This document shows, piece after piece, positions 8,261-18,800 of a stretch of 19,011 nucleotides of DNA (its first letter is position 1; every line of letters begins with the position of its first letter). A model generated the notes under the pieces. The model saw nothing but the letters and a program-made list of their open reading frames with translations. It did not search any database and was not told the DNA's origin. The DNA is taken from assembly GCA_947379685.1 (NCBI GenBank), contig CANCOG010000028.1:1-19011 (forward strand), read 5' to 3'. Position numbers and translations under genes: made by a program. Source of the DNA: Flavipsychrobacter stenotrophus. GTDB taxonomy: Bacteria > Bacteroidota > Bacteroidia > Chitinophagales > Chitinophagaceae.

Positions 8261-8268
8261 CAAAAGTA
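8261..8268 (-). promoter_or_regulatory. Candidate -7 promoter box of the ABC exporter gene
   Basis: Read on the minus strand this is TACTTTTG, an exact match to the Bacteroidota TAnnTTTG -7 element. A start site about six bases downstream gives a leader near 30 nt before the ATG at 8225. No good TTTG-like -33 element lies at the expected spacing, so this is tentative. Confidence 0.33.
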
Positions 8269-8406
8269 CTCAACAGCCAGGTGGCGGGAAGGAGTTATCG
8301 GTAAGTGGGTGGGAATTGTCGGTGAAAGAGGAATAGAACTCGGGGTCAAGCTCAATTATAAATAACATAAATTCGGGATTAATATCTGGCAAAAAGACGT
8401 TTGGAT

Positions 8407-9066
8407 TTATTTGAAGATCACCTTTTGCACAAGAGGATAAAATGTATCACTCCCGTTTATGGTTGTATCAACAAAATGTTGATAGCATACATTACCTCCA
8501 CCATCCAAAGTAATCAGGTTTTGTAAATCAATATCGCACATTCCTTCGCAGGCTTCAAAAATCATGAATGGTTCAAATAACACGCTCCAATGATTATTTT
8601 TATTTGTGAATGTGGTTGCCGTAGTGGTGCAGCCATTATACGGATACTGATAGACCGTAATTTCTTCCTTCCCGTCACCGTTCAGGTCACCTTCATTAAT
8701 TAGCCGTGCATCGCAGCAGCCTATGTTGACCGAATCGGGCCTCCCGGTAAATTTCAACAAATACTCATCCGGTGTTCCATTTTCTGCAGGATTACCCCAA
8801 CCCTCCTTTATCTTTATCACATAGGCGGTATCTGGCGTAGCGCTATTACTAAACTTGCCAGGCAAAAAGCAAATGATCTCCCTAACCTTAACCTCATGAG
8901 TACTGCTGCCATCATCGCCTTCTATATTCTGAAATTTAGATGTTTGTTGATTGCCTGCGCCTGCTGGTTGATTTGTCAGGCTGTCATTTTGTGAATTATG
9001 TCCATTATTTCCGGAACAAGATGCCAGCAAAAGGACAGCACAAATAGGATATTTTATTCGTTTCAC
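8407..9066 (-). CDS. Cysteine-rich lipoprotein with a calcium-loop-like motif
   Basis: This 219-residue protein starts MKRIK, has a hydrophobic core and a canonical lipobox LASC (Cys17), followed by a Ser/Asn/Gln-rich linker to about residue 55. The mature domain contains seven cysteines (66, 117, 118, 146, 173, 177, 194), including an adjacent pair, suggesting disulfides in the periplasm or at the surface. GDLNGDGKEE (126-135) resembles a DxNxDGxxE calcium-binding loop, like those in FG-GAP and EF-hand-type proteins, and sits before a beta-strand-like ITVYQY. No catalytic motif is recognised. It ends 181 bp upstream of the exporter start and begins 184 bp downstream of the DUF4249 stop, so co-transcription with either is not obvious. 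Function unknown. Confidence 0.75.
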   Translation of the reverse strand: MKRIKYPICAVLLLASCSGNNGHNSQNDSLTNQPAGAGNQQTSKFQNIEGDDGSSTHEVKVREIICFLPGKFSNSATPDTAYVIKIKEGWGNPAENGTPDEYLLKFTGRPDSVNIGCCDARLINEGDLNGDGKEEITVYQYPYNGCTTTATTFTNKNNHWSVLFEPFMIFEACEGMCDIDLQNLITLDGGGNVCYQHFVDTTINGSDTFYPLVQKVIFK

Positions 9067-9082
9067 TGGCAGGTACTTTTAT

Positions 9083-9090
9083 CAAAAATA
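9083..9090 (-). promoter_or_regulatory. Candidate -7 promoter box of the cysteine-rich lipoprotein gene
   Basis: On the minus strand this reads TATTTTTG, matching the Bacteroidota TAnnTTTG consensus. The implied leader before the ATG at 9066 is only about 10 nt, and a TTTG lies 11 bp upstream rather than the expected 19-21 bp, so support is weak. Confidence 0.25.
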
Positions 9091-9250
9091 AGGGAAATCG
9101 CCAAAGTAAGTGCAGAAGAATAGCTGGTTATTTTGCAATAAGATATTCCAAAACCGTTTTGTAACCGTTAGAGCAACAGTAACGGAAAGCCCTCATAGTC
9201 AATTTTAACTTGTCATATCTGAATAGTTGATGCCTCAATGATGGACATCA

Positions 9251-10039
9251 CTACTTAGGTAACACAATTATTTTACTATCCATTGTATGAACACTGAAAT
9301 AACCCAAAGCCCCGCCGGTAATGTTAGTGGCTGGATTAGCAGGAGAAGCTGAGTTTTGGTTCTTGGTCTGTTGCAAGGTGAAGAAATATTGATATGTGGC
9401 TGAATCGATACAATTGAGATCGATACGGACTACGTCACCCGGATTCAGTTTAGAGTCTGGCCCGCGCGCATTTAGCGGCTGCCGGATAGTTTGTCCATTA
9501 ATTAAATTGTCATTTCTGATATAAATATCGGCAGTCTCCACGCCATTTACATATTTAGCAAATTGATAGTAATTGCCTTTTTCCGCTGGGTCATTGTACT
9601 CCGGTATGATGTTGATTTCTCCCCTGAATCCGGAAATTGAAGTATACATAGTGTCAATCTCTATCTTTTCAGGCATTATTGCACTTGAAGTAAAAACGTG
9701 GTTGTCTGCCTTTACATATAATGTATAATTATGGCCGGAGATACCAACGATCTTTGACGTGCTATACAACCCTGCTACAGTTTCTTTCAGGGTGTCGGCC
9801 AAACTGGTTGTTTTGTCGGTTATAATTACCAATGCCCCACTTACTGTCGGGAACACATTATCCTGGTCGAAATTTACTGTTCGTGTGATATGAACGAAAT
9901 TTGATGGCTGGCCATCCACTACGTTGGCTTCAATAACATAGCGCGGATCCGTAGAGTTCAGGTCAACAGTGATCACCTTTTGACAAGACGAGAAATAAAC
10001 TAAGGCAACTATAAATGATATGATGTGTAATGATTTCAT
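9251..10039 (-). CDS. DUF4249-type lipoprotein paired with a TonB-dependent receptor
   Basis: The protein is 262 residues from the ATG at 10039. The frame extends to 10189 inside the receptor gene, but the ATG gives a proper lipoprotein signal (MKSLH..., FSSC, Cys19). After the signal the sequence VDLNSTDPRYVIEANV, then a TVNFDQDNVFPTVSGA-like block and a STSKIVGISGHNYTLYV-like block, matches my recollection of the DUF4249 family of Bacteroidota. These are beta-rich outer-membrane lipoproteins usually encoded beside a TonB-dependent receptor. It begins 10 bp after the receptor's stop codon, so the two are surely one operon, and it probably acts as an accessory surface lipoprotein, analogous in position to SusD but unrelated in sequence. 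Substrate unknown. A weak hairpin at 9165-9185 lies downstream but lacks a U-run. Confidence 0.85.
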   Translation of the reverse strand: MKSLHIISFIVALVYFSSCQKVITVDLNSTDPRYVIEANVVDGQPSNFVHITRTVNFDQDNVFPTVSGALVIITDKTTSLADTLKETVAGLYSTSKIVGISGHNYTLYVKADNHVFTSSAIMPEKIEIDTMYTSISGFRGEINIIPEYNDPAEKGNYYQFAKYVNGVETADIYIRNDNLINGQTIRQPLNARGPDSKLNPGDVVRIDLNCIDSATYQYFFTLQQTKNQNSASPANPATNITGGALGYFSVHTMDSKIIVLPK

Positions 10040-10049
10040 GTTAAACAGC

Positions 10050-12380
10050 TTAGAATTTGAAATTATAAGAGACTGACGGAACAAAGCGGAACAATGAAGT
10101 CTGCAATGCCTGGGTTTTATTGGGGTTATTAGGGTCGTCCTGGAATGTGATAAAATAAGGGTTTTCCCTGCCATACGCATTGTATACACTGAATGAAATT
10201 TCAGATGTAAAATGCTTTTTATGCGCCAGCTGTTTTGTCGCTCCTATGTCGAACCTGTGATAGGCCGGCATACGGTAACCGTTTCGTTCTGTGTACAGGA
10301 ATAAAGTTTGATTGGCAACATTATATTTTCCGCTCGGGAAAGAAACCGCATTCCCGGTGTAGTAAACAAATGTTCCGGAAAGGGTCCATTTTTTTGATAC
10401 CTGGTAAATACCCACCACAGAAAGGTCATGAGTTCGGTCCTGCTTGGCTGGATACCACTTGCTGTTATTGATACCGCTAATCTGAATTTCTGTTCGGGCC
10501 AGCGTATAAGAAATCCATCCGGTAAACTTACCTGAAGTTTTGCTGAACTGGAGCTCCAGTCCATATGCCCTGCCCTGTCCAAATAGTAACTTAGGTTCAA
10601 TGGCGTCATTGGTGAATACATTTGCGCCATCGCGGTAGTCAACCTGGTTCTGCATGTTCTTGTAATAAGTTTCTGCTATCAGCTCGTAATGATTGTTTTT
10701 CAGGCTTTTAAAGTAGCCTAGCGATAGCTGATCTGCTATCTCTGGCTTTATAATGTTATTACTGCCAACCCACTTATCGGTCGGGTTGCTGGCAGTTGAG
10801 TTGGAAATGAGGTGCAGATATTGCGAATTGCGGGAATAACCGCCTTTTATTGACGAGGATTCGTTGAGCAGGTAGCTGGCAGAAATACGTGGTTCAGGTA
10901 TAACATATGTCTGCACAATTTGACCTGAAGTGTATTTTAAAGTATCTTTTACCTGTCCGGCTGCATCCAGGTCATATAAGTTTGAGCCTCCTAAAACAGA
11001 AAATGAGCTCAGCCTTATACCATAATCTATGTTCAAACGGGTCTTTGATTTCCAACTATTGGAAAGGTAAATGGCATTTTCCCACGTAAGCTTATCGGGT
11101 TGTGTATTTGAAGTGATCCCTGTGCCAGTAATATTTCCTGGTGTAATGGTGTGATAGATGGAGCTCAAACCAAACTTAATTGAGTTCTTGGGGTTTGAAA
11201 AGAAATCTATTTCCTCCTTCAGGTTCCAGTCACGAATCTCAGAATGAATATTGGCCGAGATGCCAGAGTTATTCACATTGATATTGTAACTATAGTCACT
11301 TAAAATAAGTGATGTATTGGAAAACAACCTGTCGCTGATCAGATGGTTCCAGCGGAGCGTCCCTGTGGCGTTGCCCCAATTGATTCCAAATGTAGTTCCC
11401 AGTCCCAGTTCATCTTTTCCAAAGTATCCTGATAAGAAAAGCCTGTCCTTTTTAGACAACTTGTAGTTCAGTTTGGTGTTCAGGTCGTAGAAGTATAATT
11501 TGCTTTTATTGATGGAAGTATCATTCGATAGCTTCAAAAACACATCGGCATACGTGCGTCGGGCACTTATTAGAAACGATCCTTCGTCCTTTTTAATGGG
11601 GCCTTCTACATTCAGTTTTGAAGAAATAAGACCAATGCCCCCACTTACATGGTAGGATTGATCATTACCATCGTTCATTTTTACGTCCATCACTGAAGAC
11701 AACCTGCCGCCATATCTTGCCGGTGCCGTTCCCTTGTAGAGCGTTATGTCTTTTAGCGCATCAGAATTAAAGGTAGAAAAGAAGCCCAGTAAGTGTGAAG
11801 GGTTATACACAACAGCCTCATCCAGCAATATCAGGTTTTGGTCGGCTGCCCCACCCCTAACGTAGAAGCCGCTGCCGCCATCGCCAACAGATTTTATGCC
11901 TGGCAATAGCTGCACTATTTTCATTACATCCCGTTCACCAAACAACACGGGAAGTGCTTTGATATCCTGGATCTTTAATTCGGTCATACCCATCTGGGCA
12001 CTTTTTACATGGTTGGCCTTGCTGCTTACCACTACCTCACTTAGCTCTCGCTCAGCCGGTTCTGCAAAAATGTCCAGTTTCACATTTTTAGATAGGTCGA
12101 CTTCCTGAGGCTGGTCCTTGTAGCTAATATAGCGAAAAATGAGTCTATAATGCCCTTTCGGAATAGTGAGTGAGTAAAACCCATATTCATTGGAAACTGC
12201 ACCAAGTGCCGGGCTGTCTGCAACCGCAATAGTACCTCCAATAAGCACTTCGCCCGTTTTCTTATCTTTAATAGTACCACTCACCGTGAATTTTTGTGCA
12301 ACCGCCGGCACAGAAGTCAATACAAGGAACAAACCAAGTACAAACCCCAAAAATCTATTGGGTAACAAATTGTTAATCAT
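10050..12380 (-). CDS. TonB-dependent outer-membrane receptor with carboxypeptidase-like N-terminal domain
   Basis: This 776-residue protein has a signal peptide (1-29, cleavage near AVA-QK) and a carboxypeptidase-regulatory-like beta domain at about 31-107 (VSGTIKDKKTGEVLIGGTI, NEYGFYSL). A possible TonB-contact stretch follows (RELSEVVVSS), then the plug at about 127-237 with LLPGIKSVGDGGSGFYVRGG and GTAPARYGGRLSSV. The rest is a barrel ending in the outer-membrane signature NFKF. The family imports a ligand across the outer membrane using TonB-ExbBD energy. No SusD-like gene is present; the partner is the DUF4249 lipoprotein 10 bp downstream. No enzyme, sigma/anti-sigma or siderophore gene is adjacent, so the substrate is open. 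Upstream (12381-12574) lies the terminator of the giant surface-protein gene, so the operon has its own promoter within that gap, but I see no convincing box. Confidence 0.95.
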   Translation of the reverse strand: MINNLLPNRFLGFVLGLFLVLTSVPAVAQKFTVSGTIKDKKTGEVLIGGTIAVADSPALGAVSNEYGFYSLTIPKGHYRLIFRYISYKDQPQEVDLSKNVKLDIFAEPAERELSEVVVSSKANHVKSAQMGMTELKIQDIKALPVLFGERDVMKIVQLLPGIKSVGDGGSGFYVRGGAADQNLILLDEAVVYNPSHLLGFFSTFNSDALKDITLYKGTAPARYGGRLSSVMDVKMNDGNDQSYHVSGGIGLISSKLNVEGPIKKDEGSFLISARRTYADVFLKLSNDTSINKSKLYFYDLNTKLNYKLSKKDRLFLSGYFGKDELGLGTTFGINWGNATGTLRWNHLISDRLFSNTSLILSDYSYNINVNNSGISANIHSEIRDWNLKEEIDFFSNPKNSIKFGLSSIYHTITPGNITGTGITSNTQPDKLTWENAIYLSNSWKSKTRLNIDYGIRLSSFSVLGGSNLYDLDAAGQVKDTLKYTSGQIVQTYVIPEPRISASYLLNESSSIKGGYSRNSQYLHLISNSTASNPTDKWVGSNNIIKPEIADQLSLGYFKSLKNNHYELIAETYYKNMQNQVDYRDGANVFTNDAIEPKLLFGQGRAYGLELQFSKTSGKFTGWISYTLARTEIQISGINNSKWYPAKQDRTHDLSVVGIYQVSKKWTLSGTFVYYTGNAVSFPSGKYNVANQTLFLYTERNGYRMPAYHRFDIGATKQLAHKKHFTSEISFSVYNAYGRENPYFITFQDDPNNPNKTQALQTSLFRFVPSVSYNFKF

Positions 12381-12517
12381 ATTAAAGTAAGGGAGTTAAT
12401 GCGGTGCAAATTATCACTTACTACAGTAACTATTGGAGTGCCTGAATTATTGTGGTGTTAAAGTTGCCTTACAGTAGTTTTTGAAAGAGCTGCGCTATGT
12501 CTATTGAGATACATAAC

Positions 12518-12550
12518 AAAAAAAAAGGACACCCGGGTTGGGCATCCTTT
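12518..12550 (-). terminator. Intrinsic terminator of the giant surface-protein gene
   Basis: Arms 12527-12534 and 12540-12547 form an 8-bp stem, extended by three A-U pairs, around a 5-nt loop. Two pairs are G-U wobbles only in minus-strand RNA and are mismatches in plus-strand RNA. A run of nine U residues follows on the minus strand (A run 12518-12526). It starts about 25 bp after the stop codon at 12575. Confidence 0.88.
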
Positions 12551-12574
12551 AGTTTGTTTATTCGGGAGAGATAA

Positions 12575-12817
12575 TTATTCTTTTATCAGCCTTGTTACTA
12601 CCTTCTGGTCACCATAAGTTAGTTCAACCATGTAAATGCCAGAAGGAAGACTATTCAATGGTACAGAAACTGTCCCCTGCTGCACCTGGCCGCAATCATA
12701 ATTGTAAACATTTGCACCTGAAAGGTCTAACACGCGAACACTTACTACTTCCTTTCTGTCGCCTGAGAAGGTGATTTTAGCAATATCTGTGGCCGGATTT
12801 GGTGTTATAGTTACTTG
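12575..12817 (-). other. T9SS type A sorting domain (C-terminal)
   Basis: The last 80 residues contain the standard landmarks: VTITPNPATD near the start, VRVLDLSGANVY in the middle, LPSGIYMVEL and the ending KVVTRLIKE. In known T9SS cargo this Ig-like tail is recognised at the outer membrane and removed by the sortase PorU. Its presence defines the route of secretion and supports assignment to Bacteroidota. Confidence 0.93.
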
Positions 12818-15800
12818 CAAGCCTTTGTTTTGCTGAGCACCTGCAACCGTTTGAGGTTCCATTGTCAGTTCGAAACGATTTTCACCCTGGGTATTTTTAT
12901 CGCTTGTAACTGCAAAACGATATTCTGTACCCTGCTGTAACAATACACTTTGATTCAACAGTTTATCATGCAAATACAATTTACCGCCAGTTGGCAAAGC
13001 CATATTTTCCGCCCTGATAATGAATTCCTGCGCATAGCTGCTGCCAATACCCAAAGGAACAATCTGTCCGGATTTAAATGGTCTTGCATCTATAGACAAT
13101 TTGTGGTTATCAGCTGAAAGGCTATAAAAATTGAACTCAGAACCAGATGGTTTACCAGCATCAAATTTAGTATCCTCATTATTTGTTGCCGCGTCATCGA
13201 AGCGAACATGCAGCATATCGTACGGGTGATAATTCGCATCATAAACATATAGAGAAACATAGTCAGTAATGCTCTTCATCAGGCTATACGCATTGGTTAT
13301 AGTGCTACCCTTGTTTGATTCAGTGAAATTAAGCAAATCACCATTGTGTAAAGTACGTACCTGAAAGCAGTTATTTGCCTGGATATAATATGGTATTGCC
13401 ACCGGAGTGCCTCCACCTGTAGAATATGGTACAGCCTGGAACTGGCCCGCAACTCCAAGAAACGGATTCCAGATATAGAAAGAAGATCCATTGATTCGGC
13501 CGGCTGCTGCTGCGTTGAATACTACTGTACCTATATCTACTGGCGAAGCATATGGATTACCCACCATGTTGTAATCCTGATTACTATTAGCACCACGTGC
13601 CATTGGCACATCCTGACTGCCCTGGTTTAGTACACCCCACTGGGCAACAGTAGTATTGGATATTACAACATACGGCCCATACCCGAGTCCCTCACCCTTT
13701 GAACCACGGTAATAAACCCTGATCCCCTGGTAACGGTGCAATAAATTGCTGTCTGGTGTTCCATAAGCGCTGGTAAATGCCTTCCATCCCGGATCGCTTG
13801 AATTAGACGAATTACCAGAGAGCGGATTGTACCAGTAAGAAGATGCCTGGTTTGATCCGGTTGTCGTAAACCCGTTGGTAGAACCACCTACGCCAGTAAT
13901 ATCAATGTAGTTAATTAATTGGCTTAATGGAATACCAGAGGTGAAGGGATGTGCCCAGAAACGGTAAGCCCTGCGGCCACCACTCATGAACTGCTGAACC
14001 CTTACATTACCTGAGATCGGTGTGCCGGACAATACAGCAACCCTTGCGCTACCATTTGTATCTGAATACAGCACTACGCTGTCACCAGTCGCCAATGTAC
14101 CTGAAGTAACTGAAAGTATCTTTTTAATTGTAAGTCGTGCACCGGTATTTACCGTTACTCCGCCCGTGTTGTTTACATCAAAATTATCAACATTACCAAT
14201 GCCACTCACTGTTTGGGCTGATGTGTTATCCATGCTCAGCAATCCTGCACCAGTAACGGTACCGTTGTGGGTTAGGTTGCCTTTCACATTTAAGACTGCG
14301 GTGCCATTCAAGGTAACAGTAGCACCGGCATTAATAGTCAGGTTATTAACAGATCCACTTGTTGCTGTACTTATTACAGGTGAGTAAGTAGTACCAGAAG
14401 GAATCACTACGTTATCTGTCACATCTGGCACCACACTGCAAGACCAGTTACTGGCAGTGTTCCAGTCAGTCTGCAAACTGGCCGTTCCTCCAACCCACTG
14501 CATCTGCATTGGGGTAACTACAACATTAGAATCAATGGTAAAAATACAAGTCCCGTTGCTTACATTATGCAAAGTATACGTATGAGCGGAAGAAATTGCA
14601 CCGGTTCCTAATGAAAAGGTACCACCGGTTAATGTTGCAAATAAAACTGTACCAAAATCGACCTGATATCCGACAGTAGCACCTGATGTACCAGTGAAAA
14701 TAACATTTGTAGCATGCCCTGTACAAGGAGCAACTGCAGATGTGATGGCCGCAGTTGCGTTTGACATCACATTAACAGTAGTAGTCACATAATTGGAACC
14801 GCAAGTATTAGAAACCGAATATGTAATTACCGGACTTCCGGCAGCCACGCCAGTTACTACTCCCGTTGTTGCCTCAACAGTAGCTAGAGATGTATTACTG
14901 CTTGTCCATGTTCCACCGCTCGTTGCATCACTCAAATTAGTTGTACCGCCGCCAAAACAAACGTTTGTTGTTCCTGTTATTGCTGCAGGTGCTGAAGGTA
15001 TAGTATTAACGGTTAAGGCCGCAGTTGCCGAAACGGAACCACATCCATTGGTAACAGTATAAGAAATTGTAGCAGAACCAGCAGTTACACCAGTCACCAG
15101 GCCTGACCCATTCACAGTCGCAATAGCATTATTGCTACTTGACCATGAACCACCACCAGTTGCATCGCTAAGTGCGGTAGTAGCACCTGCGTCACAAACT
15201 GTAGTTGTTCCGGTAATTGTACCTGGGTTGGCTAGTGGATTAACCGTTATTAAAGCTGTGTCGCTAGCTGAACCACATCCGTTAGTGACCGTGTAAGTAA
15301 TGATCGGATTTCCTGCTGACACACCTGAAACGACCCCCACTGCACTTACAGTTGCCAGAGCGGTATTACTTGAAGACCACGAGCCGCCGGCATCGCCCCC
15401 AGTGGTACCCAAACCTGTGACGGCACCAGCACAAACGTTCATGACACCAATCACTACGCCTGAAACAGGTGTATGGGTAATAGTCAATGGCAGGGTAACA
15501 CGGTTTGTACATCCGGTCGTAAGACTTGTTAGCGTATAAATTGCAGTATCAAGTCCTTCTAAAACACCGGTCACGACACCAGATGCAGATATGGTAGCAT
15601 ATGTCGTATTTGATATACCCCAAACTGTAATTCCAGAAGTAGAATCATCTCTCAGTGTGTCAGTAAAACCTGGGCAAAGACTTGAAGATCCATTTATGGG
15701 AGCAATTGTTGGTAATGCAATTATATTAAGAACCTTAGAAACATAATTGGTATCTCCACCAGCAACGATCCTGTAATAGGCTGTATCCAAGCCAGCTGAA

Positions 15801-18800
15801 ATACCGGTTACCAGGCCTGTCGAAGCACCAATAGTACCTCTGCCATTTGAAAAACTCCATGAGCCACCTGCAGTTGAATCAGTCAATCTTGTCGTATCTC
15901 CGGCTGAACAAACTGCTGTTGCACCCTGAATTGCGGCAATCTTAGGCAATGGATAATTGCGGATTATTGAAATTGTATTTCCTGCACTTGTGGCTACGGC
16001 AATATCCGGATATCCATCAACATCAAGGTCACCTACTGTGACTCCATAGGGTGTGGCACCGGTTGCATAATTGCCCACCAAAGAAAGTGAACCTGAAGTA
16101 ATGGAACCTGAAGTAGCCGTATTTCGATATACTGAAACCGTATTTGAGCCGGCATTACATACTACTACGTCAATTTTATTATCACCATTGAAATCGCCAG
16201 CTGAAACACCTACAGGGAACGATCCGGTACTATAGTCAACTTTTGTGGCAAAACTAAGTGACCCTGAAGAACCCGTATTTCTTAAAACAGAGAATGACGA
16301 TCCCGTTGCGTTAGATACCAACAGGTCAAGCTTGCTATCGCCATCAATATCAGCGGTTTGAACATCGACTGGAGTGCTGCCGGTGCCAAAGTCAACTGGT
16401 GCCGCAAACGAACTTGCGTCAATTGTACCTGAATTGGCTGTGTTGCGGAAGACAGATACCACGTTCGCAGTACTGCAGGCAACAGCTACATCAGGACGGC
16501 CATCGCCATCAAAATCGCCAGCACAAATTGCTGTACACTGAGAGCCAGATGTAAGTGGGAATGTCACTGGAGAAGCAAATGAACCCGCGTTCATTGTAGC
16601 TCCGGTTGTTGAAGTATTTCGAAGAACAACAATGCATTCATAAGTTGAGAAAATTGCCGAAGCAACAATATCAGGTTTGCCATCCATATCGATATCTGTA
16701 ATGGAAACAACATAGGGGGAAGTTCCATAGGTAGAAGCAACAGTCGCATAAAATACACCTGCAGCAAAAGAAATTGCACCAGAAGTCGATGTGTTTCTGT
16801 ACACATACACCCTATTGGAACCCTTGGCTGTACATATAACGTCAAGTTTACCGTCACGGTCCATATCAGCTAGCTTTACACTTACCGGATTTGAGCCCGT
16901 CGTAAGTGAAGTTTGGCTGGTAAATGATCCCGAGGTAATTGAACCTGACGAACTAGTGTTCAGGTACACAGAGAGATTAGCGCCACCATAATTTGCAGTT
17001 ACCATATCTGGTTTTCCATCACCGTCCAAATCTCCGATTGCAGTAATATATGGTGTCGTGCCAACAGCAAAATCAACCTTAGGTTTGAAATTCACGCTAT
17101 CATAAAGAAAATAACTGTTTTTATATACAGGATTATAAAATGCGGTGCTAGATCCAATCAGATTCAATCCAGTATTCAATAATGATACTGGCCCAAGAGT
17201 TGCCCCGCCGTTTACTACAACCTGCAATGCAGTGGTTGAACTGCCGGTTGCCAATACGGTTCCCTTTGTTGCGCCGAAAGAAACAATATTGTTTGCTGCA
17301 GTTGCATTAAAATATTGCCCGTTCACGGTAACCGTATCACCCGGTTTTGCATGATTGGGGCTGATAGAAGTAATCACAGGTAAGTCTGTCACTGTGAAAG
17401 TTGATGTTACATATCCTGAACTACATGTATTTGTAACTGTATAGGTAATTGTACAAGTACCTCGCGAAACTCCGGTTGCAGTACCGGACACTGAGCCAAT
17501 AGTGGCAATCGAAGGGTTGCTGCTGCTCCACGCGCCACCAGAAGGTGTACAGGTAAGCGTAATTGAACCGGTATAAATTACTGAACTGCCTATAATTGAA
17601 CCAATTGAAGGCGTTGTAGGATCAATAACAATATTAGAACCGTTATCAGACCCATAAACCGGGAGCGCAAGTCCATTAATTACGCGTACCCTGTAGTTTC
17701 CTGGTGTGGTTGAGGCTGGAATGGTCGCAGAAATAGGTGAGGTAGTGCGAACACCAGTACCGATAATATTGGTTGAAGTATCCAAACCGGCAAAAGAGCC
17801 AGTTGCATCAGATAACTGTACTTTACAGTTACTGTATAAGTTTCCTGTGAAAGTAAAGCCAACTGAAATAACATGAGATGTTGTTGTACAAAATGGTCCG
17901 TAAGAGGTAACAGATGTAGTTATTGTTGGCATTTTCGGAACTATTTCTCCACCTGTTATCTGCTGTGCCTCGAAAACATTTCCTGAACCATCTATAAATT
18001 GAATATGTGCCAACTGCGATACGGATGCGTGACCTGTGGTTGTTCCTATATAAAGCTTTCCTGCTGAAGATGATCCAGTTGCATAATTTCCCTGCCAGTT
18101 TGTTACTGAAAGCATTCCAGTCCAGGTTAAAGCGGTGTTTGTAGCGAATTTTACCGAATTAATAACTGCTGTCCCCAGATCGATAGTAGAATTCGCTGTT
18201 ACAGACAGAGTTCCGAAATTCATAATTGCAGAACCCAGTGAAATGCCGGAAGTACTTAAAGTGCCACCACTTAAAACAACATTTGAAGTGGTCGTTTGTG
18301 TCGTAGCCGAAGGATTGAACTTTAGAGTACCGCCGCTGATGGTCAAACCACCAGAAAATGTATTTCCTGCGCTTGTTAATGTGAGCGTGCCGCCACCTGA
18401 TTTTACGACAGCACCAGCACCTGTAATTACGCTCTTCTGAGTAGTACCTGAACCATCGCCAAAAGTAGTACTTGTGCTTTGGTTAATTGTAAGAGTATGT
18501 CCCGAAGCAAGAGCCAGGGTTTGTGTTTGAGTAGTACCTGTTGCGGTAAAGTTACTGCTGAGGCTACTGATGGTTTGTGATGTATTGTTTAGATTAAGTG
18601 TAATTGCCCCTGTGGTTGCCTGGTAGATGGTGAGTGACCCGGTAGATATTGAAGAACCACTGTTTACGGTGAGCACCCCGCCACTTAACACAGTACCATT
18701 ACTATAGGTGTTTGAAGTCCCTGAAAGAATCACTGTGCCTGTTCCTCCTTTGGTGAGGGTTGACGATCCTGAAATATTTCCGGAAACGGTTACCGTACCT

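Noticed and set aside
9165..9185. Possible terminator after the DUF4249 gene
   Set aside because: The stem is 6 bp with a 9-nt loop and is followed on the minus strand by UUACAAAAC, which is not a U-run; it is also 66 bp past the stop codon.
10040..10189. 50-residue N-terminal extension of the DUF4249 protein overlapping the receptor gene
   Set aside because: The extension is in a shadow frame of the receptor and would bury the lipoprotein signal; the ATG at 10039 fits the operon spacing.
10244..10642. 132-codon minus-strand open frame within the TonB receptor gene
   Set aside because: It is in another frame of the receptor barrel region, where the receptor frame is intact and family-typical; the translation shows no domain.
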